Positions 1-11,620 of a stretch of DNA of 64,000 nucleotides are shown piece by piece. The notes beneath the pieces are model-generated. The model searched no databases and was not told where the DNA came from. It saw only the letters and a program-made list of their open reading frames with translations. The DNA comes from Daucus carota subsp. sativus. Lineage: Eukaryota > Streptophyta > Magnoliopsida > Apiales > Apiaceae. Position numbers and translations under genes: made by a program. The number at the start of each line of letters is the position of its first letter. Position 1 is the stretch's first letter. The stretch is taken from assembly GCF_001625215.2 (NCBI RefSeq), contig NC_030385.2:38589598-38653597 (forward strand), written 5' to 3'.

Positions 1-388
1 TTCTCATGTAAATTTATAGAAGTCAAATTTTTTTAGTGTTCGAAAATGACACTATTTTTAATATGTTTATTTTTGTGCTCGAACATGACACTATTTCTAG
101 TGTAAAATGGCAGACAATTTCAAATACAATAATAAGATATATTAGTACACTGATTTTATAAATTTTAACACTTAGGTACTGATGAACATTAATAACAACA
201 ATAACAATAACAGTTTTTAAAAGAAAATCATTAATCACAGTTTTTATATAATACCAATCACTAATAGTTGTAGCAGTAATCACAAAGTAGCAACAGTACC
301 AATCACTAACATATGGCAGCATTAATCACAAAATAACAGTGCCAATTAAACCAACAATCACTATTCACAGAATTTTGAACTAAGTGCA
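1..388. other. AT-rich flank downstream of the Ulp1-type gene
   Basis: This is AT-rich non-coding sequence 3' of the Ulp1-type gene. It contains two similar motifs in direct orientation, around positions 37-57 and 77-97, of the form cga(a/c)atgacactattt. A related motif, gagaacatgaccctata, occurs at about 8618-8634 just before the (TA)n tract. These could be subterminal motifs of a larger element whose left end lies outside the window. I see no gene here. Confidence 0.4.
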
Positions 389-3300
389 TTACACATCTTT
401 TTGTGGATCACTAACTTCATTAAATGGAGTAATCAAATTCTTGGCAAAGGTTACTTTTTTCTTGTTCTGAGACTTTGCTGCAATAGTACTTGTTTGCCTT
501 TCTTCCTGAGATTGTTGTGAAGAGTTAATGACCAGGTCGACAAGTTTTTTGGATGCAGCCTCAATGTAAAGCTCTTTGCCTTGTTTCAGAATTTCTTTTT
601 TCTTCTGATTTAGTTGAGAAGAAAGAATGGCATTGTTGTACTTGATTCTTAGTTTAATCATCTGATGATCTTGGCCATCCTTCATTTTTGAATTAATCCA
701 ATTAGAAATACAGAAATGAAACAGTTTATAATGTTAAAGAACATTGAGATTTTTTTACCTTTTCTTCATTCAATCCAGTTGACCATGATTTTAGATCTCC
801 TTTGTAACTTTCCATGTGTCGCATGAGGAAAACTCCACAATCAATGGAGTTGTTCCTTGTCTGCCATGGCAAATTTAGATATGATGGCTTCATCTTTTTA
901 ACTTTTCCTGAGATACCAACATGACCCTTCGCGTGCAGATATTTCACAAAGTGAGAATGCTGTGAAATAATGTAAAAGCAAATGATTAGTGGACAAATTT
1001 ATGTAATGTGAGCTATAAACTATTACAGGGCAAGGTACAAAGTAGGTTACATAGGATTAATACATACCAGAATCTTTGGCTTTTCGCCATAGCATTTTTT
1101 TGGATCAATTTTTGATCTATCAATGTTGTCTATGATTTCATAACTCCAATTCTTCAAGTGGTAGACAATCAAGTAGTAATGCTCAAATGCACAAATTGGA
1201 AAAAATGCCTATATAGAAAGGAAAAAAGCAAAAATTATATATAACGTATGGAAATTTCAAATTAAATTATAATCGAAATATTTACTGTCTTACCATATCA
1301 ATGAGATCCAGCTTTGTACGATTGCATTGGTTCAGCATACTATCAACATTTTCAGCAAACAATTTGTATGTTGTTGCAAGAGTCTTTTTTTCATCCAATG
1401 TTGCATTCTTTATAACAAAAATTTAGAGACATATAAGATAGGGAACTGAAATATACATTTAAAGGCAAAAGTATAGAGAAAACACATAAATTTTATTTAC
1501 CACACATCCTATTGTAAAGAAAAGCCGAAGGGGCGAATCATCTGACTTGAATTTCTCTGCATCATTGAGAACTATAGCCCATGTATCAACAACCATGGTT
1601 TCTAAATGCTTCCCAATATTTAGTGATTGCATATCTTCTCTTAAACAGAAGAAATCATTGCATAGAAATATTTGCTCCCTGCACAAAATATTAGTTTCAG
1701 TGTGTGGTTAAAATTATATATGTTTAAGTGTGTGGGGGGGTGGGGGGTGAATGAAACTTAAGTTAGATACTGAGAAACTTACATTGGATCCTTAATTTCA
1801 GTCATAAAACGCCAAACTCCAAATTCTTGGTTAGTTATTTTTGAATGGATGTCAATCACCCTTTCAATGAAGGGAGATTTTCCATATCGACCAATTTTCA
1901 GTGCTCTGGAACTCTTTTCCCTTAGTGCTGGTTTGGGAGTAATTGGTGGAATATCTTCTTCATCATCTATTCCAAGTGAAAAGGAAGGATATATCTCACC
2001 CACAGTGTCAGTCTCAAATAATTCCGTCTGCTGAGCATTAATCTTTGCTGAGTCTACAAAACTTAAAAGATCAAGCTGCTCAACATCTTCTATTGTCAGC
2101 TGGAAATCCTCTTCTTCATAACAATCTTGAAACTCTTCAGTATCTGTGTTTTCTTCAGGAGGAGAAGAGTCTGTGCATTGTTCTGATGGACGAGAGTATG
2201 TAGGACGAGTGTTTGTCGTTTGTTCAGGGGGAAGAGTCTTTGTTGTTTGTTCAGGGGGACCAGTGTTTGTGGTTTTTTCAGTTCCTTGTTGATGGAAAAC
2301 ATTAAAGACAATGTTTTTGATATCAAGGAGCTGTTTATTTGTTGGGTATTTTTGCAAGGCTAGGTTTAGCTCAGTGTCAAAGAGCAATTTAGTATCAATG
2401 AGCTCATTAGCCATTGACCTAATACTCTCTACAAAATCCTGTTAAAACATTATAGAATTAAAAATAATCAGTAAAGTAAGTTAAAAAAAATAAACTAAAC
2501 TACTACAATACTAGAAGAATTTGATTAGAATAGTAAAATAATGCATGTGTTTTTAATTATGCAGTTGTGGTAATATAGATGGTGGTTCGTGGCAGGCCTG
2601 GTGGTAATATAGATGCTGGTTCGTGGCAGGCCTGGTCTAGAGTGAGGGTGAGCATGGCAACAGTCCAGAGTCCAGACTCCAGGGTCCATGTCTTTGAGTT
2701 AAAACTTGACCGGTATATATGTTATTTATAGTAGCATGCACATAAGTTAAGAGAGAGGGTTTAATGCATGTCATAATTAAGTTAATTCATTAAGTCTCTT
2801 TCAAGTTTTGGTGTGAAATATTTCTTCTTGTCGAAGGTACAGGGGTGAGCAAAATCGACTATTCCATGTCGAAGGTTCAGTTTCTTGAAATTGGATTGAA
2901 AATTTGATAATCCTAATCACCGCAGTTATGAAATTTTAGGGTATATTCATTGAGGTAAAATAATATGATTTTTTGTCATATTATTTTAAAATTAACATGA
3001 AATCCCTAAGTTCTAAGGCACTTAATTTCTAAATTATGGTCAATCAATCATTAATATGTAAATAATCAATCACATATTATGGTTTTGTTATCAGCTATGT
3101 AAGATTACATGTACCTTTTCGGATGATGCCTGTCCATCATCATGTTGTTGCTCAACTTGGACGTGTTGTTCAGTATCACGGACATCCTCACGGTCATTGG
3201 TCTAAATTTCAAAAATTAGTATGTACCAGTGTTTGATTTTAAGAGAAAATGAATATCGACTATGTAGTATAAATATTTACCTCATTTTGAACTGATTGTC

Positions 3301-6300
3301 TTTGTGCCCTTTCCCATTCTTCCCATAGGTCATCATCATTTTGATGAGAATTCCAGTCATCCAAAGGTGGATTAGGGACATCTTTACCTTTGTCATTTCC
3401 TTTTGCATTCTAAAATTAGGAAAAAAAATCATGAAAGATATAATTTAGCATAAATTATTGAAAATAAAAAAAATCAGTAAATTACTAAATATTGTTACAA
3501 GTTGTAATTTAGCATCAATGATCGTTTGATTCAAATACTAGTAGCTACTTACAAGCACAGTGCTAATTAAAAGATTTTGTTATTAAGTTTGATATATAAT
3601 GACTAATTTATTAAGTTGTATACCTCTGTTGCAGTCTGTTCCTGAGAAGATGGCAAGTCCCGTAATGGCTTCATAATTAAGCCAAATCCAAAAGGGCCTC
3701 CATAGACATCAATTGCCTGTCTTTCTCTTAGTTTTTCCTGTGTCCAGCCTTTGAAAGAAGGACACTGCCTCTCAACAAGCTTAATCCCTTTGTGTCTAAC
3801 TCGATCAGCATAAAACAACTGCAAGATAAATTTCAATAATTATTACTAGTTCTAAACAAAATAAACTGGTAGATGCAAATTATGATGATTCTTACCGTTA
3901 GAAAAATGGCTGAACCTCTGAAATGACTTGATGCATTTTCATTCCAACTTTTAGTGGCAGACACAAGATAACTAATTAGGAACTCTGCCCAGTTGTATCT
4001 ATAGCACTCGTCAAGGTTCCCATGTAATCTTAGCATTTGTCTGTCAATGTATGAGTATGTAGGTGTTCCTATGAGAACATTTGACAAGACAAGTAAGAAA
4101 TTGAACTTGAAATTCTGAGTTAAGCTTTGTTTTTTAATCAACTGAACTAGTTTTGCCACTGTCACTTGAGTACTTTCTTTCTCTGTTTTGAACTGTGCTG
4201 ACCACTCGTCAATTCTAGAACGATAGTAATCATATGTTCCAAGGGTTATGCTCTCACGTCCACATGGCAACCCGAGAACTTCATATACATCTTCCTCCAT
4301 AATTGGTATCAGCTCGTTGTTCAAGTTCAGTGAAACAGTGTTTGGGTCAAAAATCTGAAAAACATTATAGGCTAAATTCGCCGGAATAAGCTCCAATGTA
4401 AAATCAAGAAGTCGTCCAAATCCAGTTCTCTCAACCCATTTCTTCTGGTCTTCTGTGAGATCAGAGATCATTTCACTAAAAAGCCTTGGTGAATTTCTTA
4501 ATTTCAAGTCATCTTTTGGAGTGTGCAAATGTTTTGCAGGTTGACCCTGTTTGATAGTTAATAAAAGTTAGATGTTGGAATCTAACAGAAGCAATAAGTG
4601 AAATTAAATACATTTGTTTAGGAATATACCTCATATTTTTCATTTGCATCTTTCTTTGTTGGCAAATGAAAGTTTGGCCGCTTTGCTTTAGGCTGAGCTT
4701 CCTCCTGTTGCATATCAAATTTATTAGGGATTGGAATTTTAATATTTTAGTAGGAATATATTACTGATTAGTCAGTAATATATTACAATATATTACTGAT
4801 TAGTCAGGAATGTATTACAATATATTAGTGATTAGATGTTATATTATAAAACTAAACATATTACATTATATTTACTGATTAGTCAGTAATATATTACTGA
4901 TTAGTCAGTAATATATTACTGATTAGTCAGTAATATATTACTGATTAGTCAGTAATGTATTATATATTACACGTTATATTGCTCACAATTGCTATAGAAT
5001 TGAAATGATAAAAGTGATGAAAGATTGATAGCTACACAATATGTTTTTATGAAGACAATAGCTATAACACTCATATTTTTTTAAAAAAAAGCACAAACAC
5101 ATAACCATGATTGTAAATAAAAAACTAATTATGTACCTCTTCGGTCTTCTTTCTTTTCCATTTCTTATTTTTTGCAGTGGGAGATTTGTCTTTATTTTGA
5201 GCTTCTTCTTGACTTTGAGATTGTTGATTTTCTTCAGCATGTTCTTCATCCATGGTTTGATCTTCATGTTGATTTTCTTCAGTTGGAGGTTGAAAATTTC
5301 CTTCAGTTTGATCCTCAGTCTGCCGTGCATCTTCAGTTTGTTCACTTTGATTCTGAGCATCTGTAGCTTCACTTTGATTGTTAGTATTTGTAGCTTGAAA
5401 TTCAGCCCTGTACAATTCATGAATTGAATAGGTCTCTTCATTACTTTCCTGTGTAAAAGAATATTACATTAACATTCGGAATAATAATTAAAATCAATTG
5501 TAAAGTTAGAAGGAGGAATTGAACTGTAATAGATAGTAGAGAAATATACATCAGAATCAGGGGTAGATTTTTGTCCAGGTTTGACTTTATTTTTCTTTGC
5601 TGCATGTTTATATCTCTTCTTTCTACTTCCTTCAGATGTGGTAGGAGTACTATTCTGCTGATCATCTTCCATATTGTTATTTACTTCAGATTGTTTGGTA
5701 GGTTCGAGGTCAATCGGGTCATCTGCAGTGTTGCTGAAGCGGTTGCACCTTTGAAGCCTGGAACTTCTTCGCAATTGTACTCTATGTCCTGAAAATTTAG
5801 TTTCTTGTAGAGGCATTAAGTAAAATATAGGAAAAGAGATCACTACATATCAATCACTATTACCTTTTTATGAAAGAAGCATAATAGTTTTTATCATAAA
5901 CTTAGCCTAGAATGAGCACTGTAAATCAACTTGCTATCTATAGGGATAATTTTAGTATCTTTGTGGTGATTCTACATTTCTGAGTACTTCATCTCCTTTT
6001 GTCATTCTATGATTGATTAAAAAGACTATTATCCATTACATAAAACAAGTTAAGACAAGTCATAGAGATAAAATATGTATAGGTAGAAGTAATTAGTATA
6101 GCAATAACTGTTTCTTGATTCAGTAGTTGTCAGCACTGAAAAATGGAAGTGATATGCACTTCCATTTTTATCATAAAATATACATATTTTATGATATAGC
6201 GAGGGAATTATAAAGAAAGCTAAGTTAATAAATTAAACCAATACATATTGATAAGTGGTCACATCACACAAAACTCAAAACAACGGCAGGCATATCAATT

Positions 6301-8048
6301 ATTTCCATGAATTCAATCTATATACCAAAACCTACGCGGCCTATTATTAACTTAATAAATAAAACATGTGGCTTAAACTAATAAAACTAATACACTACTT
6401 GGCGAATACAGGGGAATGACTCGGCCAGCAAGACTTACACTACTTGGCGAAAACTAATACAGCAAACATGAATCAAAAACTCGACGCTCAACTCAATTAC
6501 AAAACCAGAACACAAGCTAAACACCTAATAAACGAAAAACCACCCATCTAAACTCCTAAACCCAACTCGCACAAGGCTTGAAAAAGACTCGGACGCAACT
6601 AGGCTACAACTGACATTGACTTATACAAAAACAGGATACAAACAAAACCAGGCAAAGCAATGCAGCACAACTTAATAAATTAAATTAATACATATTGATA
6701 AGTGGTCACATCACACAAAACTCAAAACAACGGCAGGCATATCAATTATTTCCATGAATTCAATCTATATACCAAAACCTATGAGGCCTATTATTAACTT
6801 AATAAATAAAATATGTGGCTTAAACTAATAAAACTGAGACCATGACTCTGAAACGAAACAAATTAAAACAAAACAGCAGTGACTTGGACGAAACACATGA
6901 CTAAAATGAGAGAAATATGCAGCAACACAATAAACAGCCAAACACTAATACTCGGCAGCGCTCAGAACTAAGTACTCGAGAAAGCAATAACTCGATACCG
7001 ACTCCAAACGAAACATAGCAACTCGGAGGTTCGATACAGGGGAATGACTCGGTCAGCAAGACTTACACTACTTGGCGAAAACTAATACAGCAAACATGAA
7101 TCAAAAACTCGACGCTCAACTCAATTACAAAACCAGAACACAAGCTGAGCACCTAATAAACGAAAAACCACTCATCTAAACTCCTAAACCCAACTCGCAC
7201 AAGGCTCGGAAAAGACTCGGACGCAACTAGGTTACAACTGACATTGACTCAGACAAAAACAGGATACAAACAAAACCAAGCAAAGCAATGCAGCACAACT
7301 CAAGCCAGGACTCGACCCATGACTCTAATTGGTGAAGACTTCGGAAATCAAAAACGAAACTAAAAACTCAGTGTAGTAGCAGTGGTGGGACTCGCAGCAA
7401 ATCATATAATCATTAATATATCAACTAATAATCACTAATATGTACAACAATAATCATGAAGAATCACTAGTATTTTTTACCAGAATCCTTATTTATTTTT
7501 AGTTTCATGTATATTTTGACTAATTTAATTCCTAATAATGTCACAGTTTCAAGCCTCTGAGCCTTATTAACAATTATCATAACTTTTTTGTTTATTAATT
7601 TCCCATTATATTAAAAAATAACATCTAGATTCCTACTATCTACTTGATACAGAGAATACAGTTATCACTAATACCATACCGCTCATTACAATAATCTCCT
7701 TGAAACTACTTCGACACATCTACTTTGCACATAAAAAACAACTACTCTGCACTACAATAAACAAGTTTCTCCTCAGTTTCAAACTTAAAATCACTAATCG
7801 GCACAAATCATATCACAACACTATTCAAAATCATTACAAAATCAAAAAATCATCACAAAAAATACCAAATCAACACAAAATCAGTAAGACTATTCAGAAT
7901 TAGCAATAACCACAGTAATAACTAATTGTACATATACTGATCACAAAATTGTACATATATTGATCACAAAATTTTACATATACTTTTTGCAATTTGAAAA
8001 GAAAAAAATACAAAACCCCAAAAACATACCTCCTCTAGTCCTAGCCAT
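389..8048 (-). CDS. Ulp1/C48 cysteine-protease-like gene of the transposon-associated type, 14 exons, about 1,095 aa
   Basis: Predicted SUMO-protease-fold (peptidase C48) protein. Exons on the minus strand: 8048-8030, 5788-5550, 5448-5137, 4704-4630, 4546-3896, 3818-3624, 3409-3281, 3201-3115, 2438-1783, 1678-1501, 1407-1294, 1208-1068, 959-759, 679-389. All junctions are GT-AG and the frame stays open throughout. The tiny first exon encodes MARTRG and is joined across a 2.2-kb intron. Next come an acidic, Gln/Glu-rich low-complexity segment (about residues 85-190) and a conserved-looking module (about 240-450) that resembles the N-terminal domain found with plant Ulp1 transposon proteins. 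The C-terminal protease has all catalytic residues: His895 (FEHYYLIVY), Asp912 (YEIIDN), Gln965 (LPWQ) and Cys973 (SIDCGVF). A Lys-rich tail follows. Such genes are commonly carried by Mutator-like elements, but no transposase or terminal repeat is visible here. Whether it is host-domesticated or an element cargo gene is open. The exon model is mine; the protease assignment is firm. Confidence 0.75.
2567..2635. repeat. 34-bp tandem duplication in an intron of the Ulp1-type gene
   Basis: Two adjacent near-identical 34-bp units begin at 2567 and 2601 (each opens gtggtaatatagatg and ends ggcaggcctg). They lie in the 676-bp intron between the exons ending at 3115 and starting at 2438. Confidence 0.75.
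4756..4962. repeat. Palindromic 22-bp tandem repeat
   Basis: Between 4872 and 4959 a 22-bp unit, ttactgattagtcagtaata plus ta, is repeated four times in exact register. Each unit is itself an inverted repeat (TTACTGA/TCAGTAA around TTAG). Degenerate copies occur upstream from about 4758. The array lies in the intron between the exons starting at 4704 and ending at 5137 of the Ulp1-type gene. Confidence 0.85.
6225..7300. repeat. Tandem duplication with a deletion in one copy (A1-B1-A2-spacer-B2)
   Basis: Block A occurs at 6225-6388 and 6672-6835. Block B occurs at 6406-6672 and 7034-7300. The pairs have equal length and only scattered mismatches. In the second unit A and B are separated by 198 bp; in the first they are separated by only 17 bp. 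B1 abuts A2 directly, as expected of a tandem duplication. The whole array lies in the 2.2-kb first intron of the Ulp1-type gene. Confidence 0.85.
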
Positions 8049-8626
8049 AATATATTCCTTTCACAGTGATATTTTAGACAACTAGTTGCTGTTTTCAGAA
8101 CACATAAACATAATTTGTTAGTTTTTGATAATATTTACAATCAAAACCCTAGAAAAATTGTTGTACCAGCATGCATTGAAAATATAGCATTACTATAACT
8201 ACAATACGAGATTTGGAGTGTAGTTAGTTACCGATTCGAAGAATTTGAAGGTATTCTTCTTCAGTTTGAGTTCGAGGCCAAGTCCAGTGCGAGTTTTTCG
8301 ATTTGCTGCAAATTTTGTTCGAAACGAAGTATTAGAACTTGTTAGAATTGAAGAAAACACAAGAAATCGAAGAATAACAGTAGTTAATCTCAGTTTTTTA
8401 GTAATTAACCTTGTGCGAGCGAGAGAGATGAACAGTGCGAGCGAGAGAGAGTAACGGTTATGTATGTATATGCGCGTGTATAGTTTCCTTTTTCTGTTTT
8501 TAAATCAGTCGCGTGGTTTTTATTTTTTAAACTGGGCTGGTTAGTTAATTGGGCTGTCTTTAGGAATTGGGCTGGGCCTGGGTTAGTTTGTAGATTTGTA
8601 CGATAAGCAGTTTGTACGAGAACATG

Positions 8627-8630
<4 letters not shown>
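8049..8630 (-). promoter_or_regulatory. 5' leader and promoter region of the Ulp1-type gene
   Basis: This stretch lies upstream of the proposed ATG at 8048. It contains gcgagcgagagaga-type repeats near 8417-8452 and ends at a long (TA)n tract. No clear TATA box stands out. The calling basis is position only. Confidence 0.35.

Positions 8631-8704
<74 letters not shown>
8631..8704. repeat. (TA)37 microsatellite
   Basis: Uninterrupted TA dinucleotide tract of 74 bp. It marks the left border of the TIR element at 8705-9387. Confidence 0.98.
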
Positions 8705-8706
<2 letters not shown>

Positions 8707-9384
8707 CTCATGATCAAATAGAAACCACTCTTAAAATAAAAACTAGAAACCAATACAAGTTAGTGATATTCTCATTATAATTTAGTGATATTCTCTTTAA
8801 GATTTAGTGATCTGTGTTGCAAGACTTAGTGAAAACTTGCAGAAACCGCCCAGAATCTCCTTATATGTTCCAAAAACTGCTCAAATCTCCAGATCTGTTC
8901 ACGTTTTCGATTCAGATGGTGGTGACGGTGGTGGAGATGGTGGAGGTGAAGGTGGAGATGGAGGAAGGATGATTGTAGCGAAGGTGTGGGCGGCTTGAAG
9001 TAGGGGGTTGGAGCGTTGCCGGAATAGTGGTGGCTCCGCCACGTTTTGAAGTTGAGCTGAGGTGGAGAAAGAAGTATGAACGGGGCTGAAGGAGGTTGAA
9101 GCAGCGACCAAGATTGGGTTCGTGAAGATGGAGTGGAGATTGTGTTGTTAGAGAAATAATGGAGGTGGAGGTGGAGATGGAGGGGGCGGGCGACATAGAG
9201 GTAGTGGTGGTTATGGAGGAGGTGACGACGGAGGTGGTGGCAGTGGCGGATGTGGAGGTGGGGTTGGTGAAGATGGAGGTGGATATGGGGTTGTTTAAGA
9301 ATTTAGTGGTATTTACTTTAGGATTTAGTGATATTTCAGCTTGGTTTTTAGTTTCTAGAATAGGAGGTTTCTATTGGAGTATGA

Positions 9385-9387
<3 letters not shown>
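8705..9387. mobile_element. Non-autonomous TIR element inserted between (TA)n tracts (Micron-like), copy 1
   Basis: The ends are imperfect inverted repeats of about 22 bp: the left end begins ggctcatgatcaaatagaaa, and the right end read in reverse begins gagtcatactccaatagaaa. Both share AATAGAAACC and a nearby ctagaaac motif. The element is bounded on both sides by (TA)n. The interior has several 'atttagtgat' motifs near each end and a purine-rich ggtggaggtgg core (about 8920-9290). No transposase is seen. A second copy lies at about 28906-29348. The flank preference resembles the rice Micron family described as targeting (TA)n microsatellites; membership in that family is an inference. Confidence 0.65.

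Positions 9388-9473
<86 letters not shown>
9388..9473. repeat. Compound (TA)n-(AC)n microsatellite
   Basis: A TA tract from 9388 to 9431 is followed directly by an AC tract to about 9473. The TA part forms the right border of the preceding TIR element. Confidence 0.95.
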
Positions 9474-9475
<2 letters not shown>

Positions 9476-9591
9476 TATTTATTTAAAAATAAAACACTTA
9501 TTTATAAAAAATATTTAATTAATATATAAACAATATCCGAAATACAAAATTCACATAATTCTACCGAATCAATATCTTATATTCCCTCCGT

Positions 9592-10223
9592 CACTACTAG
9601 AAATTCGTCAATAGACATCGCACATTAGACATCAGTCGAAAATGTCACCGATGTAAAATGCCTTTTTTACATCGCTCGTGAAGTCTTTCTGGTATCTTTA
9701 CATCAGTCCTTAACATAAGTGATGTCTAAAATCTCATTTTAAAATTTCTTCACATCACATTGTTTATGAAGCGATGTCTAATCTCAATCTTAAAAATATT
9801 AAAGCCCGTGCCCCAGCGCTCCCCGTCTTTAGTCAATTTTTTAAGTTCCCCCCTTACTGTTTTTCCCCCCTTTAACATATACATTCACTCCCGCCTCATT
9901 ATAAAACAAGAAAAAATCATTAAAAATAAATCAAAATTAAAACAAAAACTTTAAGATATTAAAGTATCATTTTATTAAGCATGTGACAAGTTTAAAATGA
10001 TATAGAAGACATAGGAATGAGGACCTGAAATTATAGTGAAGGTATCTATTTAAAAAAAATACATCAAATTGTTATATAAAACGATGTGTATATTGTTTAT
10101 AGACATCGGCTCAAAAAACGATGTGAAATGTACCTACTTTTCTCATCGCACGCGAAGACATCGCTTGTATTTTCAAAAGACATCGCTTTTTAGCCGATGT
10201 TTATTGACGAATTTCTAGTAGTG
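9592..10223. mobile_element. Non-autonomous CACTA element, complete with 3-bp target duplication
   Basis: The 632-bp element begins CACTACTAGAAATTCGTCAA, and the same sequence appears in reverse complement at its right end (10204-10223), so the terminal inverted repeat extends to nearly 30 bp. A 3-bp target duplication, CGT, flanks it at 9589-9591 and 10224-10226. Subterminal 'acatcg' and 'gatgt' motifs occur many times in both orientations near the ends, as is typical of CACTA (En/Spm) elements. There is no transposase reading frame, so it must have been moved in trans. Confidence 0.9.
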
Positions 10224-10226
10224 CGT

Positions 10227-11564
10227 CTAGGTTTGTTAATATTTTGGATAAAATATTCAGCACACATTTCAACACTCTTATATAATATAATTTCATAAAT
10301 TAATTTTTTAATTTTAAATAAAATATTTTTGTTCAAATTTTTATTAAAAAATTCAAAAATGAATTAAAGTTTTATATACATCAAATAATATGCGTCAAAT
10401 AATGCATGTCAAATAATTAAAAATTACCATTAACAAATAAAAACAACAGAATGAATATCATTTTTTTTTTGCCGAAGAGTGAATATCATTTAAAACACAC
10501 ATAACCAACACCCTTTCAAATGCTACGAGAGTTTCCTGCTTGCTGCCCTTGCAATAAATCAAAATGCGATCGCTCGCTACACTTGCAATAATTCATATAA
10601 TTTCATTCCACGTTTATGTTGACACCGAAAAGAACTAATACCTCTCGGTTTTTGCTATGAAGTTTATATTAGGTTAGCTCATGTCATGAATATTTGTTCT
10701 TTTCCCCTTTTCATATTCGATTCATTAAAAAATTTATAATCACATATAAAACTAATATATATGAAATTATTCATAATAATGATGAATAGAAATATAAATG
10801 TGCATGCACATAAATCTAGCTATTAGATACAGTAAAATATAGAGTATAACATTTTCCATATCTATAAATATATACATGAATCAGTCGGAAAATGACTATA
10901 ATAAGTTCCCATAGTATATTTTCTGTTGCCAAATGCAGCACATCAAAAATAATATTTTTTTAATGAAATACTAGGTGTCTAAAAATTATTACATTCTTTT
11001 TTCAAATTCAATTGACAATTTATGATTGATTTTACTCACATCAATATTAATATTAATGAGACCCTATATTATAGTCATATTAACTATTAAATTAAATTTA
11101 ATTATTTATTTTCCGTTGAGAAAAAAAAATTGACTAACGTGATGCATAACATTACTCTTTCTCTTTGTATATTATCTTTATATTAGTAGCATAGTGTAAC
11201 TGATTTAGTGTGAAATGTGATCAAGGTTGTGGTTTCTTGATAGCTAAATAATATTGATAGAGAATAAGAAGCCGCTAAAAACACCAATTTCATGATTGAA
11301 AAAATTGCGTACGTATATCCTATCAAGGATTAAAAAGTAAAATTACAAGAAATAATACACACAATAGTATTCGTTTATGCATGACAACATGAAATGAATT
11401 TCAAAAACAAATTTCGACAAAAATATAATAAATAAAAAGACAAAACTCGAACCGAGACTAGTTGCCATTGACTTGTCTGCAGCGTGTGGAAATGCTCTGC
11501 AGATGGAGTGTTAATATCAACGACTTAAACTCCTTCGAACACAGGTCTATGCACCTAATCTTCC
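10227..11564. other. AT-rich intergenic sequence
   Basis: About 1.3 kb of AT-rich DNA between the CACTA element and the WAK-like gene. I see no open coding region, RNA gene or clear element ends. Confidence 0.6.
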
Positions 11565-11570
11565 TATAAA
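11565..11570 (+). promoter_or_regulatory. Candidate TATA box of the WAK-like gene
   Basis: TATAAA lies 51 bp upstream of the ATG at 11621, in a plausible core-promoter position. Confidence 0.45.
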
Positions 11571-11620
11571 ACTGAAGTAACAAAGGATCAAAGGGGAAGC
11601 AAATATTAGAAACTGAGAGA

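Noticed and set aside
1..8640. A complete Mutator-like element around the Ulp1 gene
   Set aside because: The similar motifs near positions 40-97 and 8618-8634 are in direct, not inverted, orientation. No TIR pair, target duplication or transposase was found in the window.
8899..9518. Frames rich in Gly/Val/Glu or Pro/Ser inside the TIR element and microsatellites
   Set aside because: They arise from ggtgga-type repeats and AC/TA tracts; there are no domains and no splice context.
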